From Nitrosomonas ureae (GTDB taxonomy: Bacteria; Pseudomonadota; Gammaproteobacteria; Burkholderiales; Nitrosomonadaceae), in contig NZ_CP013341.1 in assembly GCF_001455205.1 (NCBI RefSeq), forward strand, positions 2,108,001-2,172,000: a stretch of DNA of 64,000 bases. The letters run 5' to 3'. Positions 54,868 to 63,976 of the stretch are shown one piece after another. Position numbers and translations under genes: made by a program. Every line of letters starts with the position of its first letter. The first letter of the stretch is position 1. A model generated the notes under the pieces. That model saw only the letters and a list, made by a program, of their open reading frames with translations, did no database searches and had not been told where the DNA came from.

Positions 54868-54890
54868 TTCTACATTCAAGTAGAATTTTA
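54868..54890 (+). terminator. Weak hairpin between psd and pssA
   Basis: 6-bp stem TTCTAC/GTAGAA with six-base loop followed by TTTTA. May attenuate or end psd transcription. Confidence 0.35.
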
Positions 54891-54990
54891 TTGTCAAAGG
54901 CTCTTTTTATGTTGTTTCTCTACGGTGTTTTTGAATCAATGATCCATTGATTGTTCTTATCACTATCTGCTTTTCTTTAATTAACTAATA

Positions 54991-55764
54991 ATGCCCGATT
55001 CCATATCAGAACGCACTGTACTCAAGTCTAGATTACGCAGGCGTGGTATCTATCTATTACCGAATTTATTCACGACAGCAGCATTGTTTGCTGGATTTTA
55101 TGCCATTGTGCAAGCCATGAATGGGAATTTTGAGTATTCGGCAATTGCTGTCTTTATTGCGATGGTTCTTGACGGACTAGATGGTCGAGTGGCACGCCTT
55201 ACTGGAACTCAAAGTGAGTTCGGTGCCGAATACGATAGCATGTCGGATATGGTTTCATTTGGTGTTGCACCTGCGTTGATAGTATACGAATGGGCCTTGA
55301 AAGAAATGGATCAGTGGGGCTGGATTGTCGCATTTATATACTGTGCATGTGCAGCCTTACGGCTTGCACGATTCAATACTAATATCGAAGTGGTTGATAA
55401 ACGCTTTTTCCAGGGTCTGCCCAGCCCTGCTGCTGCTGCGCTGATAGCGGGGCTTGTTTGGGTGACGATTAATTTTCAGATACAAGGTAGTGATGTTAAA
55501 TGGCTGGCAAGTATCGTTACACTGTTTGCTGCATTTACTATGGTGAGTAATATCCCGTATTACAGCGGGAAAGAGATAAATCTACGTCGAAGAGTCCCCT
55601 TCTTTACAGTACTATTATTGGTTTTGTTTTTCTTTGTATTGATACCCAGTCATCCGCCTTTGGTTTTGTTTTTTTTATTCGCAGCATATGCATTTTCGGG
55701 ATATTTCATTAAATTATGGCGCTTTGGTAGAAGCAAAAGAAGTAGTGAAACAATTAACTCCTGA
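54991..55764 (+). CDS. pssA: CDP-diacylglycerol-serine O-phosphatidyltransferase
   Basis: 257 residues, multi-helix membrane enzyme. CDP-alcohol phosphotransferase signature DGLDGRVARLTGTQSEFGAE followed by YDSMSD (pattern DGxxARx8Gx3Dx3D) is complete. Condenses CDP-diacylglycerol with serine. Located between psd and leuA, an order common in betaproteobacteria. Confidence 0.95.
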   Translation: MPDSISERTVLKSRLRRRGIYLLPNLFTTAALFAGFYAIVQAMNGNFEYSAIAVFIAMVLDGLDGRVARLTGTQSEFGAEYDSMSDMVSFGVAPALIVYEWALKEMDQWGWIVAFIYCACAALRLARFNTNIEVVDKRFFQGLPSPAAAALIAGLVWVTINFQIQGSDVKWLASIVTLFAAFTMVSNIPYYSGKEINLRRRVPFFTVLLLVLFFFVLIPSHPPLVLFFLFAAYAFSGYFIKLWRFGRSKRSSETINS

Positions 55765-55810
55765 AGTTTGCCTCTTGCATTCGAAGGAAAAACTAATTAT
55801 ATTTTCAATC

Positions 55811-55903
55811 ATGATGTTTGAAAAAAATGATAAACGCTTTTTCTCCCTGTTTGCAGTTTCGATTACGGCACTAGCGTGTCTGTTATTGCGCCTTGCGCGC
55901 TAA
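55811..55903 (+). CDS. Candidate leu leader peptide, 30 aa
   Basis: MMFEKNDKRFF to ALACLLLRLAR, ending 91 bases before leuA. Four of the last eight codons are leucine (CTG TTA TTG ... CTT), preceded by another leucine. No strong ribosome binding site close to the ATG. The arrangement with the hairpin below fits ribosome-mediated attenuation of leuA. An alternative is a tiny single-span membrane protein. Confidence 0.55.
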   Translation: MMFEKNDKRFFSLFAVSITALACLLLRLAR

Positions 55904-55958
55904 ATTTTCCCTCCCTAATTTTCTTTCTTCCCTATAAAATTCGAATAGCGAATTTTAT
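55898..55958 (+). promoter_or_regulatory. Candidate attenuator of leuA
   Basis: Terminator hairpin ATAAAATTCG/CGAATTTTAT (55934-55943 with 55949-55958, five-base loop), followed by CTTACTTT. A competing pairing is available: CGCTAAATTTT (55898-55908), which overlaps the leader stop codon, with AAAATT..TAGCG (55936-55950, four-base bulge). A ribosome stalled on the leucine codons would leave the first strand free and block the terminator. Confidence 0.5.
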
Positions 55959-55994
55959 CTTACTTTAAGATTTCTTCTTCATGTGGAGAGCAAA

Positions 55995-57527
55995 ATGCAA
56001 GAGCATTTGATTATTTTTGACACAACGTTGCGTGATGGTGAGCAAAGTCCGGGTGCATCCATGACTAAAGAAGAAAAGGTGCGTATTGCTTGGCAACTGG
56101 AGCGCATGGGTGTGGATGTTATCGAAGCAGGTTTTCCAGCAGCATCAAATGGAGATTTTGAGGCTGTGAAAGCAGTTGCTGACTCAGTCAAGGATAGCAT
56201 GGTGTGTGGGTTAGCGCGTGCGATTGAAACTGATATTCAACGTACGGGTGAGGCGTTAAAGGGTGCGCAATCAGCGCGTATTCATACTTTTATCGCCACA
56301 TCACCGGTTCATATGAAGAAAAAATTGCGAATGTCACCTGATCAGGTAATAACTCAAGCTGTGAAAGCTGTGAAATGGGCACGTCAATATACCGATAATG
56401 TTGAGTTTTCTCCCGAAGATGCTGGCCGATCAGAATTAGATTTCTTGTGTCAGATACTTGAGGCTGTGATTGATGCGGGGGCAACCACGGTTAACATTCC
56501 TGATACCGTTGGTTATACCATGCCGGATCAGTTCGGGACGCTTATTCGGAATTTACGTGAGCGCGTTCCGAATTCAGATAAGGCAATTTTCTCGGTTCAT
56601 TGCCACAATGATTTAGGACTGGCTGTGGCTAATTCATTGACTGCGGTGATGAATGGCGCGCGGCAAGTTGAATGTACCATCAATGGCTTGGGGGAAAGAG
56701 CGGGTAATGCGGCATTGGAAGAAATCGTGATGGCTGTTCGTACCCGCCAGGATTATTTCCCTTGTGATACGAGGATTGATACAACACATATTGTTTCGGC
56801 AAGTAAACTGGTTTCAGGTATCACCGGTTTTCCAGTACAACCCAATAAAGCGATAGTCGGTGCGAATGCTTTTGCCCATGAATCGGGTATTCATCAAGAT
56901 GGCGTATTGAAACACCGTGAGACGTATGAAATCATGCGTGCAGAAGATGTGGGTTGGGGTGCAAACAAATTATTGCTGGGAAAGCATTCGGGGCGTAACG
57001 CTTTTCGGAATCGTCTAATGGAACTTGGCATCGAGTTGGAATCCGAAGAGATGCTTAATAATACTTTCATGCGCTTCAAGGAATTGGCCGATAAGAAACA
57101 TGAAATATTCGATGAAGATCTTCATGCACTGGTTTCGGATGAGGAGTTAGTGTTGCATGAATGCTTCCGGCTAATCTCGTTGATTGTGCATAGTGAAACG
57201 GGTGAGATCCCTTACGCACGTGTGGTGATTTCGGATAACGGAAATGAAATGAGTGCTGATGCAGAAGGAAGCGGTCCCGTAGATGCCACTTTCCGTGCGA
57301 TTGAGAAATTGCTTTCGAGCGAGGCGAAGCTGCAACTGTATTCCGTGAACAATATCACCAGTGGTACTGATGCGCAAGGCGAAGTAACTGTGCGATTGCA
57401 AAAATCTGATCGTATTGTTAATGGGCATGGCGCAGATACCGATATTGTCGTGGCTTCTGCAAAAGCATATCTGAGCGCATTAAATAAGCTATGCAGTAAA
57501 CTGGAACGGGCACATCCTCAGGTGTAG
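55995..57527 (+). CDS. leuA: 2-isopropylmalate synthase
   Basis: ATG 55995 after GGAGAG is chosen over the GTG at 55983. 510 residues, the long LeuA type. Catalytic TIM barrel with DTTLRDGEQSPGASM and metal-binding HCHNDLGLAVANS, and a C-terminal LeuA dimer/regulatory domain for leucine inhibition (ALVSDEELV onward). First committed step of leucine synthesis from 2-ketoisovalerate and acetyl-CoA. Confidence 0.97.
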   Translation: MQEHLIIFDTTLRDGEQSPGASMTKEEKVRIAWQLERMGVDVIEAGFPAASNGDFEAVKAVADSVKDSMVCGLARAIETDIQRTGEALKGAQSARIHTFIATSPVHMKKKLRMSPDQVITQAVKAVKWARQYTDNVEFSPEDAGRSELDFLCQILEAVIDAGATTVNIPDTVGYTMPDQFGTLIRNLRERVPNSDKAIFSVHCHNDLGLAVANSLTAVMNGARQVECTINGLGERAGNAALEEIVMAVRTRQDYFPCDTRIDTTHIVSASKLVSGITGFPVQPNKAIVGANAFAHESGIHQDGVLKHRETYEIMRAEDVGWGANKLLLGKHSGRNAFRNRLMELGIELESEEMLNNTFMRFKELADKKHEIFDEDLHALVSDEELVLHECFRLISLIVHSETGEIPYARVVISDNGNEMSADAEGSGPVDATFRAIEKLLSSEAKLQLYSVNNITSGTDAQGEVTVRLQKSDRIVNGHGADTDIVVASAKAYLSALNKLCSKLERAHPQV

Positions 57528-57572
57528 TTATACTTAAGTTTTTTATAAATATTAGATGCTTATCTTGATGCG

Positions 57573-58037
57573 ATGAAAAATAAATTCAACCTATCGGTTT
57601 GTACATTAGTTTTATTCCTAACCTTTCAAGTGCAGGCATTTCAATTTAAAGATGCAACAGGTGAGCTTCATAAGCTTGAGGACTATAAAGGGCGCTGGGT
57701 ATTGATTAATTTCTGGGCGACCTGGTGCGCTCCCTGTCTTAAAGAAATTCCTGATTTGATTTCTCTGTATCAAGATCGTAAAGATATTATGATTATTGGC
57801 GTTGCGATGGATTATAGTGATCCACAAGAAATTATGAGCTTTGTGCGTTCTCTATCAATCAACTATCCTATCGTATTAGGTGATCGCAAAATTGCTTCGC
57901 AATTAGATGAGATTTCATTATTGCCCAGCACTTATTTTTACGATCCTGATGGTCATCCAGCTGCACGGCAGCTAGGCATTATTTCACGTGAGAATATCGA
58001 AAAATTTATTGAGTCAAAATCAATGGAAAAGAAATAA
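57573..58037 (+). CDS. TlpA-like thioredoxin family protein
   Basis: 154 residues: signal peptide (LSVCTLVLFLTFQVQA), then a redoxin/thioredoxin fold with active site NFWATWCAPCLKEIPDL and cis-proline region LLPSTYFYDP. Periplasmic thiol:disulfide exchange, possibly for cytochrome c maturation or as a reductant donor. No ribosome binding site is obvious. Stands alone after leuA. Confidence 0.9.
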   Translation: MKNKFNLSVCTLVLFLTFQVQAFQFKDATGELHKLEDYKGRWVLINFWATWCAPCLKEIPDLISLYQDRKDIMIIGVAMDYSDPQEIMSFVRSLSINYPIVLGDRKIASQLDEISLLPSTYFYDPDGHPAARQLGIISRENIEKFIESKSMEKK

Positions 58038-58118
58038 TACATACCCGTACTGGCTCTGCAGGAGCTGTTTCTTATTGTTAAATTTTTTGATTATAAGCTT
58101 ATTCCATTGCAATGATGC

Positions 58119-58697
58119 TTAGCGCCAGGTGGTTCGCCATTTATTGAATACAAGTTGTGGATAAAAAGCTTCCCCTAAGCTACCGTTATATCTTCCGAGC
58201 GCACGGAAATAATCCCCATTTTCCTTATCGAGATAATGCCGAAGAATGGTACATCCATAACGCAAATTCATGCGCAAGTGAAAGAGATTGTGATCCTGAT
58301 GACCGATGACATCTACCCAGAATGGCATGATTTGCATATAGCCGCGCGCGCCTGCATGAGAAACGGCATATTTTTTAAAACCACTTTCAACTTGAATGAC
58401 GCTTAGTACCAGTTGGGGATCTAACCCTGCTCGTGTTGCCTCATAATAAACCGTTCTTAAAAAATCCTCTCGTTCGATTAGATCAGGAATGTATCTTTCT
58501 AAACGATGACTCATGCTGATGAGCCAGGTAACATTATCTGCAATAGCTGCATATTCTATATATGAGGCAGCTTGATCACTTGTTTCATGCAGAATAATTG
58601 TTTGCGTACTGGCAGCGAGCTGTTCATAACTCGGATTATTGGCATAAGTGAGACCGGGAATGAGTAATAAGAGTATTGCGAAGGTTAATCTATGCAT
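58119..58697 (-). CDS. Lytic transglycosylase (SLT domain)
   Basis: 192 residues: signal peptide (MHRLTFAILLLLIPGLTYA), a helical linker, then the SLT catalytic domain with IQVESGFKKYAVSHAGARGY (catalytic Glu in ES) and MQIMPFW, and later LGRYNGS. Cleaves peptidoglycan with anhydro-product formation in the periplasm. Its start overlaps the end of proS by 13 bases, so it is co-transcribed with it. Confidence 0.93.
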   Translation of the reverse strand: MHRLTFAILLLLIPGLTYANNPSYEQLAASTQTIILHETSDQAASYIEYAAIADNVTWLISMSHRLERYIPDLIEREDFLRTVYYEATRAGLDPQLVLSVIQVESGFKKYAVSHAGARGYMQIMPFWVDVIGHQDHNLFHLRMNLRYGCTILRHYLDKENGDYFRALGRYNGSLGEAFYPQLVFNKWRTTWR

Positions 58698-60394
58698 AGT
58701 TTGGTGGATATAAATGGAAAAATTTCATCAATAAAGATCGCTTGAGGAGAGTGATCTTTCCGGCCTTGATATTCAATAATTGATTGTTTGAGTCCGCGTT
58801 CTCCAATCACGATTCGGTGTGGAATACCTATTAGTTCCATATCAGCAAACATGACGCCGGGACGTTCATCTCGATCGTCTAAAAGTACTTCTATGCGTGC
58901 ATCCAAGAATTGTTGATAAAGTTTTTCAACAATATCTCTTACTTGAGGGTTTTTCTGCAATCCGATCGGAATTATTGCTAGCTGAAATGGAGCTATTGCA
59001 GCAGGAAAAATAATACCATGCTCATCATGGTTTTGCTCAATGGCTGCAGCAACAATACGTGAGACACCAATACCGTAACAGCCCATTTCCATATGTTGAG
59101 TGCATCCGGATTCATCTAAAAAAGTGGCTTTCATAATTTTAGAATACTTCGTGCGTAATTGGAAAATATGTCCTACTTCTATTCCTCGGCAAATTTCTAA
59201 AGTGCCCTTCCCATCAGGAGATGCATCACCTGTAACCACATTTCTTATATCAAAGATATATTCCGGTAGTTTGAGATCACGATCAAAATTGACATGCATC
59301 AAGTGAAAACCTTCTTCATTTGCACCACAAACAAAATTGCTCATATTCATAACTGCTTGATCTGCAATTACGCAGGTATTTAACCCGACCGGACCGATAA
59401 ATCCTGGTACCGTTCCAGTTTCATCTAGGATATCTTCTTCATTTGCTAACTGAAATTCAGATAAAAAGGGTATTTTTCTTACTTTTAATTCGTTCAATTG
59501 GTGATCGCCACGTAATAATAATAAGAATATTCGATCATTAGTTTTTACAGCGAGTGTTTTTAAGGTTTTGTTCAGTGGAATTTTTAAAAATTCTGCAACC
59601 TCGGCACAAGTTCTTTTACCCGGAGTGGCAATTTTTTGCATGTTGCCATCGGGAATGCTGGGGCTTTGAGGAGGTGTTGGTGAACTGGCCAATTCAATAT
59701 TGGCCGCATAATCTGAATCAGGACAGAATGCAATTGCATCCTCGCCAGAATCCGCTAAAACGTGAAACTCATGTGAGCCGCTACCCCCTATAGCACCCGT
59801 ATCAGCTGAGACTGCACGAAATTGCAATCCGAGGCGAGTAAAAATACGGCTGTAGGTCTCGTACATGAGCTGATAGGTCTGCATTAAACTATCTTCATTC
59901 GTATGAAATGAGTATGCATCTTTCATGACAAACTCGCGTGCGCGCATTACCCCAAAGCGGGGTCTGATTTCATCACGAAATTTAGTTTGTATTTGATAGA
60001 AATTGAGTGGCAGCTGGCGATAGCTTTTGATTTCCTTGCGCACAATATCGGTAATGATTTCTTCGTGAGTGGGACCAAAACAGAAATCATGTTTATGGCG
60101 ATCTTTGATTTTTAGCATTTGCAGTCCGAATACATCCCATCTTCCAGTTTCTTGCCATAATTCTGCAGGTTGTATAGCGGGCATTAAAACCTCCATGGCG
60201 CCACTGTTGTTCATTTCTTCACGTATAATGTTTTCGATTTTTCTTAAAACTCTCAAACCCAGTGGCATCCATGTATATAGCCCACTCCCAAGGCGTTTGA
60301 TGAGCCCGGCACGTAACATAAGCTTGTGGCTGATCAGCTCTGCTTCCGCGGGTGCTTCTTTGAGTGTTGAAACAAAAAATTGTGAGACGCGCAT
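58685..60394 (-). CDS. proS: Prolyl-tRNA synthetase
   Basis: 569 residues, bacterial ProS with inserted editing domain. Class II motifs: LGSGLYTWMPLGLRVLRKIE (motif 1), FRDEIRPRFGVMRAREFVMKD (motif 2), and GCYGIGVSRIVAAAIEQ (motif 3). The editing (INS) domain spans ~residues 225-405 and ends before the class II core resumes; the anticodon domain is C-terminal. Divergent from rppH. Confidence 0.97.
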   Translation of the reverse strand: MRVSQFFVSTLKEAPAEAELISHKLMLRAGLIKRLGSGLYTWMPLGLRVLRKIENIIREEMNNSGAMEVLMPAIQPAELWQETGRWDVFGLQMLKIKDRHKHDFCFGPTHEEIITDIVRKEIKSYRQLPLNFYQIQTKFRDEIRPRFGVMRAREFVMKDAYSFHTNEDSLMQTYQLMYETYSRIFTRLGLQFRAVSADTGAIGGSGSHEFHVLADSGEDAIAFCPDSDYAANIELASSPTPPQSPSIPDGNMQKIATPGKRTCAEVAEFLKIPLNKTLKTLAVKTNDRIFLLLLRGDHQLNELKVRKIPFLSEFQLANEEDILDETGTVPGFIGPVGLNTCVIADQAVMNMSNFVCGANEEGFHLMHVNFDRDLKLPEYIFDIRNVVTGDASPDGKGTLEICRGIEVGHIFQLRTKYSKIMKATFLDESGCTQHMEMGCYGIGVSRIVAAAIEQNHDEHGIIFPAAIAPFQLAIIPIGLQKNPQVRDIVEKLYQQFLDARIEVLLDDRDERPGVMFADMELIGIPHRIVIGERGLKQSIIEYQGRKDHSPQAIFIDEIFPFISTKLCID

Positions 60395-60602
60395 GAGCTA
60401 TTCCATTATGATAAGAAATAATGATTTTACCGTGAAATGCTTGTTTATAGTGCGCAGTAGCCTATGGATTATGCGCTTGTGATTTATTTAGGTAATCGGA
60501 TATGAAAGGACATGAGTTTTTGTTTTTGGGTTATGAATGCTTTCAATCTATCGTAAAGTGTGAAAAAATCCATCTATTTGATAGGTCAAATGAACAATTC
60601 AT

Positions 60603-61166
60603 ATGATTGACCGTAATGGATATCGTCCCAACGTTGGTATTATTCTCTTGAATTCAAGAAACGAAGTTTTTTGGGGTAAGCGTATTAGACAGAATTCTTG
60701 GCAATTTCCACAGGGAGGCATTAAGTCTGGAGAAAGTCCAGAGCAAGCTATGTATAAAGAGCTGAGCGAAGAAATAGGGTTACGCCCGAATCATGTTGAA
60801 ATTGTTGGGCGTACACGTGATTGGCTGAGATATGAAGTGCCTGATCGATGGATTAGACGTGAATGGCGTGGCAATTATAAAGGGCAGAAGCAGATCTGGT
60901 ATCTGCTGCGATTGGTTGGGCGCGATAGCGATGTTTCGTTGCGTCAAAGCACCCATCCAGAATTTGATGCGTGGCGTTGGAATCAATATTGGGTGGAGTT
61001 AGACTCGGTTGTGGAATTTAAACGCAAAGTTTATAAACAAGCATTGACAGAGTTGTCACGCCTGTTAAAAACAGATCCTTGTCAATGTACTGATTATTAT
61101 GATGTGGATACTTCGGCGGGGGTTGGCAGGAAGGCTTTGACTGATCAGCTGGAAGTGAACGAATAA
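60603..61166 (+). CDS. rppH: RNA pyrophosphohydrolase
   Basis: 187 residues. Starts MIDRNGYRPNVGIILLN, the RppH signature. Nudix box GGIKSGESPEQAMYKELSEE then IGL is complete. Removes pyrophosphate from 5'-triphosphorylated RNA and so starts RNase E-dependent decay. No clear ribosome binding site, as often in this family. Confidence 0.95.
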   Translation: MIDRNGYRPNVGIILLNSRNEVFWGKRIRQNSWQFPQGGIKSGESPEQAMYKELSEEIGLRPNHVEIVGRTRDWLRYEVPDRWIRREWRGNYKGQKQIWYLLRLVGRDSDVSLRQSTHPEFDAWRWNQYWVELDSVVEFKRKVYKQALTELSRLLKTDPCQCTDYYDVDTSAGVGRKALTDQLEVNE

Positions 61167-61290
61167 AAGCAGATCTATCATAAGTCTATCTTAGAACATT
61201 CTTTTGTTATAAATTTAAGAGAAATAGAAGTAGATGGTTTATTTTATTTTTAATAAATTTCCCATCTGCGAGCTTTTCATCAGGCGTAAT

Positions 61291-61310
61291 CGGCTGCGCC
61301 ATTACAGCCG
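61291..61310 (+). other. Hairpin before the peroxidase gene
   Basis: CGGCTG/CAGCCG stem with eight-base loop, nested in a GTAAT/ATTAC alternative; 28 bases before the start at 61338. Either the weak end of rppH or a leader structure. Confidence 0.35.
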
Positions 61311-61337
61311 CTTATTATTAAATTAGGGAGAGTACCG

Positions 61338-62330
61338 ATGAAGATGCATATACTGGTTGCATCACTTTTATCGATTGGCATGCTTGCCATTTCGGTTAAT
61401 ACTTTAGCCAATGAGCCTATCCAACCTATTAAACCTGCAAAAGTTGATAATGCTGATATGGTTGAATTAGGGAAAATGTTATTTTTTGATCCACGTTTAT
61501 CTATGTCTGGATTTATTTCTTGCAACTCTTGCCATAATTTGAGCATGGGTGGAACAGATAATCTTCCGAGTTCTATCGGTCATAAATGGCATCAAGGGCC
61601 AATTAATGCTCCAACTGTATTAAATTCTAGTATGAATTTGGCACAATTCTGGGATGGGCGTGCTAAAGATTTAAAAGAGCAAGCTGGTGGTCCAATTGCA
61701 AATCCAGGAGAAATGGGCTCGACGCATAAAATTGCCGTTGATGTAATACAATCTATTCCTCAATATCGTACTTATTTTGAGAAAGCATTTGGATCAGACC
61801 AAGTTGATATTGATCGAATAACCACCGCAATTGCAGCTTTTGAAGATACGTTGGTTACTCCTGGATCCCGTTTTGATAAATGGCTGGAAGGAGACAAAAA
61901 GGCTTTAAATCAGCAAGAGCTTGAAGGGTATGCGTTATTCAAAAATAGTGGGTGTACTGGTTGCCATAATGGGAAAGCTGTAGGAGGTGCACTGTATCAG
62001 AAGTTTGGTGTTCATCACCCTTATGAAACAAAAAGTAAGGTGGAAGGTCGAAAAGCGGTTACTGGAAAAGATACTGATTTGAATGTCTTTAAAGTGCCAA
62101 CTTTGCGTAATATAGAATTAACTTATCCCTACTTTCATGATGGCGCTGTAACCTCATTAGAAGATGCGGTAAGAATAATGGGTAAAGTGCAATTAGATCG
62201 CGACTTCAATAAGAAAGAAATTGATAGTATTGTTGCTTTTTTGAAAACGCTAACGGGTGTGCAGCCTGAAATTAAGTTGCCCATTCTTCCACCATCAAAT
62301 AATAATACGCCTAAGCCAGTACCATTTTAA
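61338..62330 (+). CDS. Di-haem cytochrome c peroxidase (CCP/MauG family)
   Basis: 330 residues after a good AGGGAG. Signal peptide (ends TLA), two haem c motifs: CNSCH (residues 62-66) and CTGCH (206-210), and the family segment GELGKMLFFDPRLSMSG-like MVELGKMLFFDPRLSMSG. KVPTLRNIELTYPYFHDG is the C-terminal CCP hallmark. Reduces periplasmic hydrogen peroxide with electrons from cytochrome c. The proline-rich tail is a small extension. Confidence 0.94.
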   Translation: MKMHILVASLLSIGMLAISVNTLANEPIQPIKPAKVDNADMVELGKMLFFDPRLSMSGFISCNSCHNLSMGGTDNLPSSIGHKWHQGPINAPTVLNSSMNLAQFWDGRAKDLKEQAGGPIANPGEMGSTHKIAVDVIQSIPQYRTYFEKAFGSDQVDIDRITTAIAAFEDTLVTPGSRFDKWLEGDKKALNQQELEGYALFKNSGCTGCHNGKAVGGALYQKFGVHHPYETKSKVEGRKAVTGKDTDLNVFKVPTLRNIELTYPYFHDGAVTSLEDAVRIMGKVQLDRDFNKKEIDSIVAFLKTLTGVQPEIKLPILPPSNNNTPKPVPF

Positions 62331-62395
62331 TTGTTGAAATCGAACAGAAGGCTGCTAAATTTCGGTGTTACGATTATGGTGTTAAGGGCAAGTCT

Positions 62396-62433
62396 CGAGC
62401 CACCCGGACTATGACCATAGTCCGGGTGGCTCG
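62396..62433. repeat. Perfect 18-bp inverted repeat before hfq
   Basis: Arms CGAGCCACCCGGACTATG (62396-62413) and its exact complement (62416-62433) with two bases between. GC-rich in an AT-rich context and without a T run. A factor-independent terminator lacking its U tract, or a REP-like unit, are options. Confidence 0.85.
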
Positions 62434-62543
62434 AATATGGAATAGAATTATTTGGTTGGCAATTTAATTTGATATAGATTTACATTTAAAAATAAAGTAG
62501 AGTTACTATTCCGATAACGAATAATTAAAATAGGGAATTACCT

Positions 62544-62789
62544 ATGGGTAACAAGGGACAGTTGCTACAGGATCCGTTTCTAAATATATTGCGAAAAGAA
62601 CATATCCCAGTGTCCATTTATTTAGTGAACGGTATTAAACTACAAGGACAAATTGATTCATTCGATCAATATGTAGTGCTGCTGAAAAACTCGGTTACGC
62701 AAATGGTATACAAACATGCGATTTCTGCAGTGGTGCCTGCAAGAGCTGTTACTATTCCCGTTGAAGCGGTGGAAACACGCGATGCTTGA
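62544..62789 (+). CDS. hfq: RNA chaperone Hfq
   Basis: 81 residues. Sm1 segment (QDPFLNILRKEHIPVSIYLV) and Sm2 motif YKHAIS are intact; GHK-type distal residues fit. Hexameric RNA chaperone for small RNA-mRNA pairing. The C-terminal tail is short as in other betaproteobacteria. hflX follows after 14 bases. Confidence 0.98.
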   Translation: MGNKGQLLQDPFLNILRKEHIPVSIYLVNGIKLQGQIDSFDQYVVLLKNSVTQMVYKHAISAVVPARAVTIPVEAVETRDA

Positions 62790-62803
62790 TATGCCTGTAG
62801 GGC

Positions 62804-63976
62804 ATGAATAAAACAATAGCATCCGATACAGCAATTTTGGTTGGTGTCGATTTCGGCGGTGGTACTCATCAAGACAGTTTGTTGGAGTTGCAGTTATTAG
62901 CTTCCAGCGATAAGCTTGAAGTTATTGCTATTGTGACAGGAAAGCGATCGCGCCCTGATTCCGCAACATATATTGGAAGGGGTAAAGTTGAGGAAATCGT
63001 GCGAGTGAGGCAGCAGACTGGGGCTGGATTGGTTATATTTAATCATGATTTGTCCCCAGCGCAGCAGCGAAACCTATCTTTGCGTTTAAATTGTAATGTT
63101 ATTGATCGCACTAATCTGATTCTTGACATTTTTGCCCGTCGAGCTCACAGTCACGAAGGAAAGCTACAAGTTGAATTGGCTCAGTTGGAATATCTTTTAA
63201 CACGTCTTGTACGCGGATGGACTCATCTTGAAAGACAGAAGGGCGGTATAGGTTTGCGTGGGCCAGGGGAAACTCAACTGGAGACGGATCGGAGATTAAT
63301 TAAAAAGCGAGTAAAATTACTTAAGGGAAAACTTTCGGATCTACAGTGCCAACGAAATGTTCAAAGACGCTCTAGGCAGCGAGCAAACTCGTTGGCGGTA
63401 TCTATTGTTGGTTATACCAATGCAGGTAAATCAACTTTCTTTAACAAATTAACGCGCGCACAATCGTATGCTGCTGATCAGCTATTTGCTACATTAGATA
63501 CAACAACGCGTAAATTATTTATCGAAGAAGGTAGTACAGTGGTTATTTCGGATACAGTAGGATTTATCCGGGAATTGCCCCATACATTGGTAGCCGCGTT
63601 TCGTGCAACACTTGAAGAAACTGTACAGGCTGATTTATTACTTCATGTGATAGATGCCAGTAGCTCCAATTGTGATGAGCAAATTAATGAAGTTAATAAA
63701 ATACTAAAAGAAATTGGTGCTGATGTTATTCCACAGATCTTGATTTTCAACAAAATTGATTTAATCGACCAGACTATATGTAGTACAGGTTGCGTACGTG
63801 ATGAATATGGTAGAATATCACGTATTCGTTTAAGCGCAGAAACAGGCGAGGGAATTGAGTTTGTAAGGCAGGCGTTGGCAGAAACAATCTTAGAAAACTC
63901 TAAAAAACTGAATAAAGAATCAACGGAAATAACTAATGGGTTTCGAGATTGTGCTTCAGTGCAAGACTTTTTTTGA
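62804..63976 (+). CDS. hflX: GTPase HflX
   Basis: 390 residues. N-terminal HflX domain (SRPDSATYIGRGKVEEI), coiled linker, then the G domain: G1 GYTNAGKST, G3 DTVGFIREL, G4 NKIDL. Binds and splits stalled 70S/50S ribosomes. The end of the window (AACAGGA at 63984, ATG at 63991 or 63997) looks like the start of the next gene, classically hflK, but too little is visible to name it. Confidence 0.96.
   Translation: MNKTIASDTAILVGVDFGGGTHQDSLLELQLLASSDKLEVIAIVTGKRSRPDSATYIGRGKVEEIVRVRQQTGAGLVIFNHDLSPAQQRNLSLRLNCNVIDRTNLILDIFARRAHSHEGKLQVELAQLEYLLTRLVRGWTHLERQKGGIGLRGPGETQLETDRRLIKKRVKLLKGKLSDLQCQRNVQRRSRQRANSLAVSIVGYTNAGKSTFFNKLTRAQSYAADQLFATLDTTTRKLFIEEGSTVVISDTVGFIRELPHTLVAAFRATLEETVQADLLLHVIDASSSNCDEQINEVNKILKEIGADVIPQILIFNKIDLIDQTICSTGCVRDEYGRISRIRLSAETGEGIEFVRQALAETILENSKKLNKESTEITNGFRDCASVQDFF

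Noticed and set aside
55688..55810. Upstream extension of the leader-peptide frame into pssA
   Set aside because: Lies inside pssA in another frame; only the part from ATG 55811 is plausible as a leader peptide.
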